Source of the DNA: a virus
Virus record (IMG/VR): IMGVR_UViG_3300027759_000445
Coordinates: 1-23,059 of that record
DNA length: 23,059 bases
Reading direction: 5' to 3' (one strand)
In this document: positions 1 to 6,956 of the stretch, in pieces
How the letters are laid out: each line of letters begins with the position of its first letter
How positions within the stretch are numbered: the first letter of the stretch is position 1
Program-made: the position numbers and the translations under genes
Notes under the pieces: generated by a model
Database searches by the model: none
Told to the model about the DNA's origin: nothing
Seen by the model: the letters and a program-made list of their open reading frames with translations, nothing else

Positions 1-458
1 CAAATATTTCCATCTGCTGGGGGGTCAAGCTTATCCCTAGGTATTCGCAGTACTCCCCTGGGTTTTTCGGAATCACTATAGTCTTCTGATTCTCCCGATT
101 CACCCTCTTGATCTCTTGGATTTCCGAGAGTTTCCCCTGCAACGCTGGACTCGATAAGGCCTTTTGCCATTTCTTTTGCAAGTTGTTTATTGAGGAGTTT
201 TTGGAGTTCTTGCTCATCATCTCGTTCCTTATTATTTCTCTCGATGATCCATTGCATGGCTCGCCAATCTTCACTTCCATGTTCATGGATAACCTGTTGC
301 ATGGCAATGGTTGCCTGTGCTTTCGCTTTAACCATCTCTTTTTTATGCCAAGGTTCAAGATCCCTTTTGGAGATCCCGAAGGCCTTCATGGCCAATTTAA
401 AATCAATTCCACGCTGAATGTTCTCCAGCATTTCGTAAAAACTGTCTGAATCTATCAT
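1..458 (-). CDS. Small terminase subunit-like protein, partial (3' end beyond left edge)
   Basis: An open frame starts at the ATG at 458 and stays open for 152 codons to base 1, so its C-terminus is missing. The N-terminal third reads as a helix-turn-helix-like segment (around residues 17-45), followed by SEDWRAMQWIIERNNKE at residues 62-78. This W..(A/M)xWxxER pattern is typical of many small terminase subunits, which bind the pac/cos DNA and pass it to the large subunit. Residues after about 95 are acidic and serine-rich, suggesting a flexible tail. The start overlaps the stop of the upstream 63-residue gene as ATGA, implying translational coupling. If the call is right, the large terminase should follow directly to the left. 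The assignment rests on motif resemblance and position; another small HTH DNA-binding protein is possible. Confidence 0.55.
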   Translation of the reverse strand, partial: MIDSDSFYEMLENIQRGIDFKLAMKAFGISKRDLEPWHKKEMVKAKAQATIAMQQVIHEHGSEDWRAMQWIIERNNKERDDEQELQKLLNKQLAKEMAKGLIESSVAGETLGNPRDQEGESGESEDYSDSEKPRGVLRIPRDKLDPPADGNI

Positions 459-646
459 GATTTTGGAAACTCCTTGCCCCCTGGGAATTCAACATTTTCT
501 GGTGTTTCTGGATCGATCAACATTCTCATAAGTTCAAGTGTCTCAGAGATATAAATCAAACTAGCTGCTATTGATTGAGAAGGTTTTCCTTTTTCATAAG
601 CAGCTATGGCTTCCACCATCCAGTCCGCTCCAGCTTTATTTAACAT
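455..646 (-). CDS. Small hypothetical protein upstream of the terminase-like gene
   Basis: A 63-residue protein begins at the ATG at 646, preceded by GAAAGGA at a suitable distance. A TTG 15 bases further upstream has no better ribosome binding site and was not used. The sequence is largely helical with one short hydrophobic patch (SIAASLIYISETLELMRML) and a charged C-terminus; there is no Cys, signal peptide or recognisable domain. Its stop codon overlaps the next start as ATGA, so it is probably co-translated with the small-terminase-like gene. An extended -10 promoter candidate lies about 40 bases upstream. Function is unknown; the position only suggests a role near DNA packaging. Confidence 0.6.
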   Translation of the reverse strand: MLNKAGADWMVEAIAAYEKGKPSQSIAASLIYISETLELMRMLIDPETPENVEFPGGKEFPKS

Positions 647-686
647 ATTGCATCCTTTCAAAAAGAGGGTAAAATAGGTAACAGTA

Positions 687-692
687 TTATAG
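687..692 (-). promoter_or_regulatory. Extended -10 promoter candidate for the leftward terminase-side pair
   Basis: On the minus strand the sequence TGCTATAAT gives a perfect -10 hexamer with the TGn extension that allows sigma70-type promoters to work without a good -35. No convincing -35 is seen. Initiation would fall near 680, about 35 bases before the ATG at 646. It sits in the 67-bp region between this gene and the divergent plus-strand gene at 714. The DNA is AT-rich, so chance occurrence is possible. Confidence 0.4.
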
Positions 693-713
693 CAAAAATC
701 AAGGGGAATTTCG

Positions 714-1229
714 ATGGCAGATTTAGTAGGTGCTATAGAAAAGCTGAAGAGACTTTTAGAAGACCGAGCAAAGCGGGTGGGGAGAGCTACGAATACTAAT
801 CCAAGCCCAAGTATCTCTACTACAAGTCAATCTGTGCTTTACACACCGCCATCTACATGGATGAAATCACTTGAGTATTTTCCAATGGCAAAAGCACCCT
901 CTGGATCAGTTATAATGCGAGCTAGAGGGCCAAACATAGATTATATATATCCAAGGATTGGGAAAGTTACTTTTAACAAATGGGTAGCTAACAACTGGAG
1001 GGGTGGAAAAATTTATTGGTATGCATCTCCATCACTAAAAGATTACTCAATAATAGGAAGAACAAGAGGATCAAAAGCTAGAAAAATGACAGGTAGGTTA
1101 TCTTCATGGGCATTTCACACAAATAGAAAGAGAAAGAATCTTAAGGCAAGGGTTATGAGAGGCCCACAAGCTAAAAATTTACCAAGTCATGTTCTATCAA
1201 GAGCAAGAGTAATTCATCACACTCCATAG
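714..1229 (+). CDS. Basic protein of unknown function, plus strand
   Basis: The 171-residue protein starts at the ATG at 714 behind AAGGGG. It has a short helical N-terminus (residues 1-25), a Ser/Thr/Pro-rich linker (27-47), a middle section with aromatic residues (GGKIYWYASPS) and a strongly basic C-terminal third (RTRGSKARKMTGRLSSW and later Arg/Lys pairs). The high positive charge suggests nucleic acid binding or packing against DNA, but no known fold is recognised. The TGRL pattern faintly recalls tail-completion (HK97 gp10-type) proteins; this is too weak to use. It is one of only two genes on the plus strand and is followed 8 bp later by the second, so the pair probably forms a separate transcription unit, possibly an accessory (moron-like) or early module. 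Confidence 0.6.
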   Translation: MADLVGAIEKLKRLLEDRAKRVGRATNTNPSPSISTTSQSVLYTPPSTWMKSLEYFPMAKAPSGSVIMRARGPNIDYIYPRIGKVTFNKWVANNWRGGKIYWYASPSLKDYSIIGRTRGSKARKMTGRLSSWAFHTNRKRKNLKARVMRGPQAKNLPSHVLSRARVIHHTP

Positions 1230-1237
1230 GAGAAGCA

Positions 1238-1543
1238 ATGTACCTAAATCCATACTATCGCCATATACAAGAAATGAAACGATTCTATGTCAAATCCGTA
1301 ACGGAAGAAGACATGGCTGTTGTGAAGAACTGCCTAGTAAGAAAAATTCGGGGCGGGAACATGAAAGCGGTAGAACTGTTCATGAAATTCACCGAATGGC
1401 AAAAAGAATTAGATGCAGCAGCAGATGCTAGACATGAACTTCAAACCATCATGGGTTCCCCTACGGATGGACTTATGAAATCGCTTCGCCCAGGGTCTGT
1501 AAATATTTCTACTGGACAGCTTGAAGAAAAGAAACAGGCTTGA
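1238..1543 (+). CDS. Small helical protein, possibly terminase-small-subunit-like or regulatory
   Basis: A 101-residue protein with an AGGAGAAGCA leader before the ATG. The central part (residues 19-53, YVKSVTEEDMAVVKNCLVRK and the following GGNMKAVELFMKFTEW) has the layout of small helical proteins often placed at phage packaging loci: S/T-xED, then a helix, a GG/GD turn, and a second helix with A(V/A)xLxx. That similarity is from memory of the pattern and is weak. The C-terminus is Ser/Gly-rich and probably unstructured. It follows the basic protein at 714 with an 8-bp gap, so both are likely co-transcribed on the plus strand, and it ends 94 bp before the convergent fibre gene, across an inverted-repeat element. 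No transmembrane segment is seen. Confidence 0.6.
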   Translation: MYLNPYYRHIQEMKRFYVKSVTEEDMAVVKNCLVRKIRGGNMKAVELFMKFTEWQKELDAAADARHELQTIMGSPTDGLMKSLRPGSVNISTGQLEEKKQA

Positions 1544-1552
1544 TATATTAAC

Positions 1553-1647
1553 TTAGTCCGAATGATTCTAGGGCTTGTTTTCGCAATTTCCTGAGACTAA
1601 TTCCCCTCGTAGTAGAATTGCATCAGAGGGGGAAGTTTCATTCGGAC
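1553..1647. other. Inverted-repeat element at a convergent gene junction
   Basis: Between the plus-strand gene ending at 1543 and the minus-strand fibre gene ending at 1638 there is a nested palindrome. The outer arms GTCCGAATGA (1556-1565) and TCATTCGGAC (1638-1647) are perfectly complementary over 10 bp; the right arm contains the stop and last codons of the fibre gene. Inside, TTCCCCTC (1601-1608) can pair with GAGGGGGAA (1626-1634) with one bulged G. A competing 6-bp pairing, TTAGTC (1553-1558) with GACTAA (1595-1600), would exclude part of the outer stem. Neither strand has a clear U-tract after the stems, so it is not a standard intrinsic terminator, although separating convergent transcripts is the simplest role. 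Confidence 0.45.
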
Positions 1648-4600
1648 ACTTTAAAATCTTTGCAAGTTATACATTTTTTCCAATCCGTCTTACCATGAAC
1701 ATCACATAAGCGAATCCACTTCTTAGGGCAATTACAATCTTTTCTATCAATTACTTTTCCAATGTGTTCGCATTGTTCATGGTTGATCATCTGCATTGGT
1801 GTTCTAGAATTCATCAAGTTTGATGTTTGAATAAATTCTACATTTTGAAGAATTTGATTAAATTCAATTGGCAATGCTTCTTGAATGAATTCATCAACAA
1901 CTTCTTCCATTGCAATATCGCATTGAAAACCTGGAACCGATATTGCTGTTAAATTTGTAATATATGTAAAAAATGGAAATTGTACATTTATATTTATAAC
2001 TGGAACTTCATTTGGTACTTTATAAGCTAGATTATATGCACCAAAAGAACTTGCTCTATTATTACCACCACCTTCTGCATCAAATCTCACATTCTTATAC
2101 TTAATTTTTAATGGGCTTAAACTTATTACTTCAAAATCAGGTTTTACACTAAACCTAAAACTGTAATAACTAAAGTAATAATCAAAATAAATGTAATCGT
2201 AATTATAAATAGCTGCCCCATTAGTGGCTTTAAAAGATATATCTAATCCTCCAGCAGAAAAACCACTAGAATAATTTGAAAACTTAAAATTAAAAATTCC
2301 ATTAAAATTATTTACCCATTCTTTACTTTTTGAGTAGCTTGCACCCAAAATATCTGCATTAACATTTGTTGGTATAGGATCATTTAAATTAACATTTTCA
2401 TATCTAGGTAAGTTTTCTTTTGATACATCCTTCCAACCATAAAGAAATTTAACTGATAAACTTCTATCTTTGTATAATGTTTCTAATCCAACATTAGGAA
2501 TGTAAATACCGTCATTTGCATCTTGTAAAGTTCTTGCAATTCTAATTAAAGTTTGTCCAGAAGTTTGTTTTTCATCCTTAATTTCTTCCATGTAAATGGA
2601 ATAAAAAGGAGTAAAAGTTATATCTACAGCGGTTGCACCACTACCACCACCACCAGAAATAACTACAGTTTTATTTGATGTAAAGTCTTTTCCTTTATTG
2701 TAAGTTGTAACCGATACAACTTTACCACCGCTAATAGTTGCGTATGCAGATGCACCAGTACCACCACCACCAGAAAGTGTAACAGTAGGAACAGATGTAT
2801 ATCCAGAACCGCTATTAGTAACTAAGTAATCTAATCCAACGAATTGAACTTCATTACCTGTTTTCCAAACATCTGCATCACCATTAATTAACAAACAGCT
2901 TTTAAACCTATCAGAAACACCAAAATCAGGATATGCTCTACCGGGTTTTGCTACATAAGAAGTAAGAATTGGGGGATCTATTGCAACAATATCTTTGGGA
3001 ATAATACTAAATTCGTAGACATTTGATGTACTAGAAAATTTATTTACAACCATAAACTCATTAGATTGATTTATGTTTGGGGGATAAAATTCATAGTTAT
3101 TTAATTCTATAGCTATCAAAGGTGAATAAGTAGGATAATACCCTGTATAAACACTTGTATAACTTCCCCAAGTAAAAACACTATATCCTATATAATTAGT
3201 AATGCTATAAGCACTTTGAAATGAAAATGAAAAAATATCAATAATACCTGGAGTTTTATAATAATCATCTAAAAAAGCATTATAATTAAACATATTAAAT
3301 TGCGGTATTTTTTTGTAATTTTCAAAATTAACTTTTAACTTACTAACTTTTCTTAACCTGTCTGGTATGCTTGCTGGTTGACACAATGGAACACTTTGAA
3401 AAGATATTATTGCATCTGATTCAAATCCACCTTTTAAAACAGCTTTATATGAAGATGGTATTGAACTCCCATTTGCGAGCCTCTCAATATTTACACCTTG
3501 ATTGTTCTTGTAAGTGTTTTCAAGAAGTATTTTGCCAGACCATAAAATATTTCTTATTGTTAATGTTGTTCTTCCAGTAGCATCAGTAGTAGATGTTATT
3601 TGGGTTCTATCTGTTTTGGATGCTATATATTTTAATGGAACATATGGTTGATCTATAAAATATGCAAATGGAATTGATGGGTTTTCAATAGGAACTTTTT
3701 TATATCCAAATGAAATCACTTCCACTTTATCTGTTATATTAATATAATAATCATCTCTAACATATAAATCTGTAAACGATCCATTAACAAAATTTTCAAT
3801 TATATTTTGATTATTATCAAATGTTGATGGGCGATTAGCAATTACAGCAGAACCAATTGAATCGTGCTGATCAAGAGTTAAAAATTCTGTTCTGTAATAA
3901 ACTGGAGGGCCACCCCAAGATGGTACTTGATATATGTAAGTTGCTTGTGATCTTATAACAGGGGAAACAGGAACTAAGGATAATTCTCCTAAAAACACTC
4001 CATTTTTATTTATTTCAAAACTCTTTAAAACATATCCATTTTTATAAGGAACTGACATTTTATTTATATAAGGATTGTATGCCCATAATTTTGGCAAATC
4101 TGAAGTAATAGGATTTTGTCCTTGATTTGGGCCAGGATATATAGTTTTTACAGAACTAAAAAAAGTGTAATTTGGATATTGATAAGAAAATTGATATGAA
4201 GAAACATCTAAAAAATAAGATGGTTGCATTACTTGAATAATATTATTTTCGCAAGTTGCATTTGGTCTAAAACCAGCCAAGCTATAATCGTTATTTTTAA
4301 TGAAATTGAAATAATTTGAAAGAGATCCAGTATATCTATATGTAATAGGATCATTATTTACTACATAATAAACTTCATAGAAATAAGAACTTCCCCCAAA
4401 TGTATTTGCATTGGGTAAATTTTGTTTGTAATATTCATCAAATCCAGGGTAATATGCTAAAATTGGTGATCGATATGGTTCTACTTCAACCTGATATGTT
4501 TTTACTGTTTTTTCAACAAAACCATTTTCATCAATTATTGTTGGCCATCCATAGTTATAAAAAGGACGGGTCAGAGGAACAGATAGGTTTCCTTTGCAAT

Positions 4601-4940
4601 TTAAAAAAGGATAATAAACTAATCTATCTGAAAATTCTGATTTGTTATTATAATTGCTATTAGTACCGTAATTTAGATAATCATTATTGCTTGATAAAAC
4701 ATAACCCCCAAAACTACCTGTTGGAATCATATAATCAGAAAATTCTAAAACCCCACTTCCAATAGATTGTTCATTAACAATTGGGGGTGCTGCTTTAAAA
4801 TTAGTTAATTCTAAAGTTGCATCTTCAGTTTTTTTAATGCAGTATCCACAAGTGCAACAAGCCACCATTCCTTGAGCATCAAAGATTGTGTTCCTATGAA
4901 TTACATTTTCTTTAATATCGTTTGTAGGTCTATATGCCAT
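1638..4940 (-). CDS. Large tail fibre/appendage-like protein with Cys/His-rich ends
   Basis: The 1100-residue protein starts at 4940 behind GGGGAAGCA. It is unusually rich in Tyr, Asn, Ser, Phe and Ile, with no signal peptide or membrane segment, as expected for an extended beta-rich virion appendage. Near the N-terminus are four cysteines (28, 29, 31, 34; CCTCGYC). Around residues 697-770 are two Gly-rich repeats containing SGGGGTGA and SGGGGSGA, the same module seen in the upstream neighbour. The last 50 residues form a Cys/His cluster: CEH at 1057-1059, CNC at 1069-1071, CDVH at 1079-1082 and CITC at 1090-1093. These eight ligands could hold two metal ions, and the layout resembles a Cys-rich module common in planctomycete proteins. 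The role as a fibre is inferred from size, composition, repeat and position; enzymatic motifs are absent. Confidence 0.6.
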   Translation of the reverse strand: MAYRPTNDIKENVIHRNTIFDAQGMVACCTCGYCIKKTEDATLELTNFKAAPPIVNEQSIGSGVLEFSDYMIPTGSFGGYVLSSNNDYLNYGTNSNYNNKSEFSDRLVYYPFLNCKGNLSVPLTRPFYNYGWPTIIDENGFVEKTVKTYQVEVEPYRSPILAYYPGFDEYYKQNLPNANTFGGSSYFYEVYYVVNNDPITYRYTGSLSNYFNFIKNNDYSLAGFRPNATCENNIIQVMQPSYFLDVSSYQFSYQYPNYTFFSSVKTIYPGPNQGQNPITSDLPKLWAYNPYINKMSVPYKNGYVLKSFEINKNGVFLGELSLVPVSPVIRSQATYIYQVPSWGGPPVYYRTEFLTLDQHDSIGSAVIANRPSTFDNNQNIIENFVNGSFTDLYVRDDYYINITDKVEVISFGYKKVPIENPSIPFAYFIDQPYVPLKYIASKTDRTQITSTTDATGRTTLTIRNILWSGKILLENTYKNNQGVNIERLANGSSIPSSYKAVLKGGFESDAIISFQSVPLCQPASIPDRLRKVSKLKVNFENYKKIPQFNMFNYNAFLDDYYKTPGIIDIFSFSFQSAYSITNYIGYSVFTWGSYTSVYTGYYPTYSPLIAIELNNYEFYPPNINQSNEFMVVNKFSSTSNVYEFSIIPKDIVAIDPPILTSYVAKPGRAYPDFGVSDRFKSCLLINGDADVWKTGNEVQFVGLDYLVTNSGSGYTSVPTVTLSGGGGTGASAYATISGGKVVSVTTYNKGKDFTSNKTVVISGGGGSGATAVDITFTPFYSIYMEEIKDEKQTSGQTLIRIARTLQDANDGIYIPNVGLETLYKDRSLSVKFLYGWKDVSKENLPRYENVNLNDPIPTNVNADILGASYSKSKEWVNNFNGIFNFKFSNYSSGFSAGGLDISFKATNGAAIYNYDYIYFDYYFSYYSFRFSVKPDFEVISLSPLKIKYKNVRFDAEGGGNNRASSFGAYNLAYKVPNEVPVININVQFPFFTYITNLTAISVPGFQCDIAMEEVVDEFIQEALPIEFNQILQNVEFIQTSNLMNSRTPMQMINHEQCEHIGKVIDRKDCNCPKKWIRLCDVHGKTDWKKCITCKDFKVSE

Positions 4941-4948
4941 TGCTTCCC

Positions 4949-6352
4949 CTATGGTAAATCATACCAACCTTTAACACCCGCTGCATCTGTTCCATAATAT
5001 TTATTTGCACCAGGAGTATCTAAATCATTTTTAAGTTTAAATCCCATTCCTTGCCCTAAAACTATTTGATAAGATACTACTGAAGAACCAGAATCAGGAT
5101 ATGCAAATGTTACATTATTAAATACTAATCCGTTTCCTGTTGATGTAACAACTTTGTTAGCAGAACCAGTATAAGAATTAGGACAATCTTTAAGATTTAT
5201 AAATGACATTGAAGGTATAACTGTTGAAGAAGGTAAAGTAGATGTAAAATATAATGCTGTTGCACTTGGATTAACGGCTACATAATAATTTGCCATTCCA
5301 GCATAAGAATCAGGAGTATCGTTTAAGCTAATAAAACTTTTTCTTGTGTCTTCTGCAATCTGTACTGTTTCAGATGGATACAAAGTTGCATAGGTATTAG
5401 AAAGAACCCCATTTACGCAAAAGGTATCTGTTACAACAGTAATACCTGTGGGGCCAGCAACAAGAGAATTTAAGAGTGTTACCCTTGGCCTTGGATCTGA
5501 ATTAACAGGGTCACTTGGATATGGATCGTAAGATGTTCCAACATAATAACCAACATAATTTCTTCCAGCAACCAATTCTCCACCATTAATATCTTTGGCC
5601 CAAAACAAACCCATGTTTGCAGAAGATTGAGAAAGTGTATCAAATCCAGCAGCGGGATAGTATCCGTTTTGAATTCCTGTTTCTTCTATAGTTACAAAGC
5701 ATTTTGAAGAAGGATCAAGGCTTCTAATAAATTCGTAAACATCTCGCCCATCGTTGGAATCAACTCCACGAAGTCTAGCTATATAAACCAAGCCTTGTCC
5801 TGATATCCCTATATTTGAAGTAAAATTTCCTTGATTGCTTGGATCGTCAATATCATATGGCATCGAATACATTTTAGGACAAGTTGTTCTGTTGTTAAAA
5901 CTAGCTTTTAATCCACCAACTTCTTCAACAAAATCAGTACCATTCCAAATCACTTCGTAAAAATCATAGAACAAATAATACCCAGGTGTTCCCCCAAGAA
6001 CCGCTGTGGCTTCAGCTTGAACTCCATCTTCGCCAGTTGGAGGATCTATTTCTACATTAGCATCACCTGTGTATCCAGAACCCTGATTAACTAAGGCTAT
6101 GGACACAACCGCCCCATTATTTATATAAGCCTTTGCTGTTGCACCAACACCTCCACCACCAGAAATGGTTACATCTGGAACTTCTTCGTATCCAGATCCA
6201 CCATTAGTTACAGCTACTCCACGAAATGGAATCTTATTATTTACCCTGACATAAAGAAATGGACTATTGCCTTCATTAGAAATTGTAATGGAACCTGTGG
6301 ATGCATCATATCCAGCGTTCATCCCGCTACCTTGAACTGGTTGTATTCTCAT
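4949..6352 (-). CDS. Tail fibre-like protein with GSGY/SGGGG repeats and FINL modules
   Basis: The start is set at the ATG at 6352, which has AAGGGAAG just upstream; an in-frame ATG at 6412 would put a terminator hairpin inside the coding region and was rejected. The 467-residue product begins with a short adapter, then two repeats around residues 46-117 (TNGGSGYEEVPDVTISGGGG, then VNQGSGYTG). This VT..GSGY..xPxVT.SGGGG.GA unit is widespread in phage appendage proteins. Towards the C-terminus two modules of the type FISLNDTPDSYAG..ANYYVAVN (about residue 338) and FINLKDCPNSYTGSANKVV (about 382) match a known fibre motif (FLDLTDTP.SY.G..GK). It ends in a Gly/Tyr-rich tail. It lies 8 bp before the 1100-residue fibre gene and is likely co-expressed with it. 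Probable role: receptor binding or fibre attachment. Confidence 0.65.
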   Translation of the reverse strand: MRIQPVQGSGMNAGYDASTGSITISNEGNSPFLYVRVNNKIPFRGVAVTNGGSGYEEVPDVTISGGGGVGATAKAYINNGAVVSIALVNQGSGYTGDANVEIDPPTGEDGVQAEATAVLGGTPGYYLFYDFYEVIWNGTDFVEEVGGLKASFNNRTTCPKMYSMPYDIDDPSNQGNFTSNIGISGQGLVYIARLRGVDSNDGRDVYEFIRSLDPSSKCFVTIEETGIQNGYYPAAGFDTLSQSSANMGLFWAKDINGGELVAGRNYVGYYVGTSYDPYPSDPVNSDPRPRVTLLNSLVAGPTGITVVTDTFCVNGVLSNTYATLYPSETVQIAEDTRKSFISLNDTPDSYAGMANYYVAVNPSATALYFTSTLPSSTVIPSMSFINLKDCPNSYTGSANKVVTSTGNGLVFNNVTFAYPDSGSSVVSYQIVLGQGMGFKLKNDLDTPGANKYYGTDAAGVKGWYDLP

Positions 6353-6364
6353 TTTGCTTCCCTT

Positions 6365-6398
6365 AAAAAAAACAGGACACAGTTTTAATTGTGTCCTG
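6365..6398 (-). terminator. Intrinsic terminator upstream of the distal fibre genes
   Basis: On the minus strand CAGGACACA (6398-6390) pairs perfectly with TGTGTCCTG (6381-6373) around an 8-base loop, followed at once by eight Ts (6372-6365). This is a textbook rho-independent terminator, 27 bases after the end of the 86-residue gene. The ribosome binding site of the fibre gene begins only a few bases beyond the T-run, so the two distal fibre genes must be reached by read-through or anti-termination. Confidence 0.8.
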
Positions 6399-6425
6399 CA
6401 ATTATCATACACATTTGCTTTTTAA

Positions 6426-6686
6426 TCAAGGGTTTTTGATCAATAAAGCCATGCATTGAATAACTTGAGGATATTGCATAAAATTACCAGATTCAGTAGA
6501 TAAAACAGATTTTGCCAATTCAATTTCTGGAACAGGAATACCACGAATTCCAGTCATTACATAATCAGCAAAAGCATTTACTGCTTCATCTTTAGTTGCT
6601 TCACCCTTGATAAATCTTGCAAAAATATCTAGGGAGGGATGTGCAACAGGCATCCCAGGTTGACCACCCATCATATTAGGATTCAT
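6426..6686 (-). CDS. Small hypothetical protein, helical, Met/Pro-rich N-terminus
   Basis: The 86-residue protein starts at 6686 behind AAAGGAAG. Residues 1-17 are rich in Met, Gly and Pro and look disordered; the rest (SLDIFARFIKGEATKDEAVN onward) is predicted by eye to be helical, with conserved-looking acidic residues and no Cys, signal peptide or membrane helix. It follows the small exported protein with a 12-bp gap and is the last gene before an intrinsic terminator, so the two probably share one message. No family is recognised. Its place among lysis and fibre genes does not settle its role. Confidence 0.6.
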   Translation of the reverse strand: MNPNMMGGQPGMPVAHPSLDIFARFIKGEATKDEAVNAFADYVMTGIRGIPVPEIELAKSVLSTESGNFMQYPQVIQCMALLIKNP

Positions 6687-6698
6687 AAGGCTTCCTTT

Positions 6699-6914
6699 CT
6701 ATCTTCCACAACAACTAGAACCACGAAGACTAAATCGAAGCTTTCCACCACGGAAAACTTTCGTGTCTTCTTTAACTGTTTCAATCTTAATGGTTTTTTC
6801 GACCTTTTTTTCGACTTGTACTACTGGAGCAGAACATTGCCCATTAGCACATGAAGAACCCTTGCGGATTGGTAAATCGATCACCATAGCTACCGTCAAC
6901 ACTAGACTAAACAT
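6699..6914 (-). CDS. Small cysteine-containing exported or membrane-anchored protein
   Basis: The start is placed at the ATG at 6914 because a strong TAGGAGG lies 7 bases upstream; an in-frame ATG at 6950 lacks such a site. The product is 71 residues. Residues 1-14 (MFSLVLTVAMVIDL) form a short hydrophobic N-terminus that could be a signal or anchor, followed by RKGSSCANGQCSAP (Cys22, Cys27), a charged Lys/Glu/Val stretch, and a C-terminus FRGGKLRFS..SSCCGR (Cys68, Cys69). CANGQC-type motifs with a basic, CCG-ending tail are familiar from small secreted proteins annotated in planctomycete genomes; this is an impression, not a search result. A candidate extended -10 promoter lies just upstream. 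Function is unknown; the four cysteines may form disulfides outside the cytoplasm. Confidence 0.6.
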   Translation of the reverse strand: MFSLVLTVAMVIDLPIRKGSSCANGQCSAPVVQVEKKVEKTIKIETVKEDTKVFRGGKLRFSLRGSSCCGR

Positions 6915-6950
6915 ATCGCTTCCTCCTAAAGAAAAAAAGTACCCAAGCAC

Positions 6951-6956
6951 ATTATA
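6951..6956 (-). promoter_or_regulatory. Extended -10 promoter candidate for the 6914/6686 gene pair
   Basis: The minus strand reads TGATATAAT across the stop codon of the cysteine peptidase gene: a perfect TATAAT with a TGn extension. No good -35 is visible. A start near 6944 would leave a leader of about 30 bases carrying the TAGGAGG site of the small Cys protein. Together with the terminator at 6365-6398 it would delimit a two-gene transcription unit. Chance occurrence in AT-rich DNA cannot be excluded. Confidence 0.4.

Noticed and set aside
1556-1647. A class II tRNA-like reading of the 92-bp inverted repeat
   Set aside because: Length and outer stem fit loosely, but there is no T-arm GGTTCGA-type loop, no D-arm and no plausible anticodon arm on either strand.
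1556-1647. Invertible DNA segment for fibre switching
   Set aside because: The repeat is only 10 bp, encloses under 75 bp of non-coding DNA, and no invertase gene is in the window.
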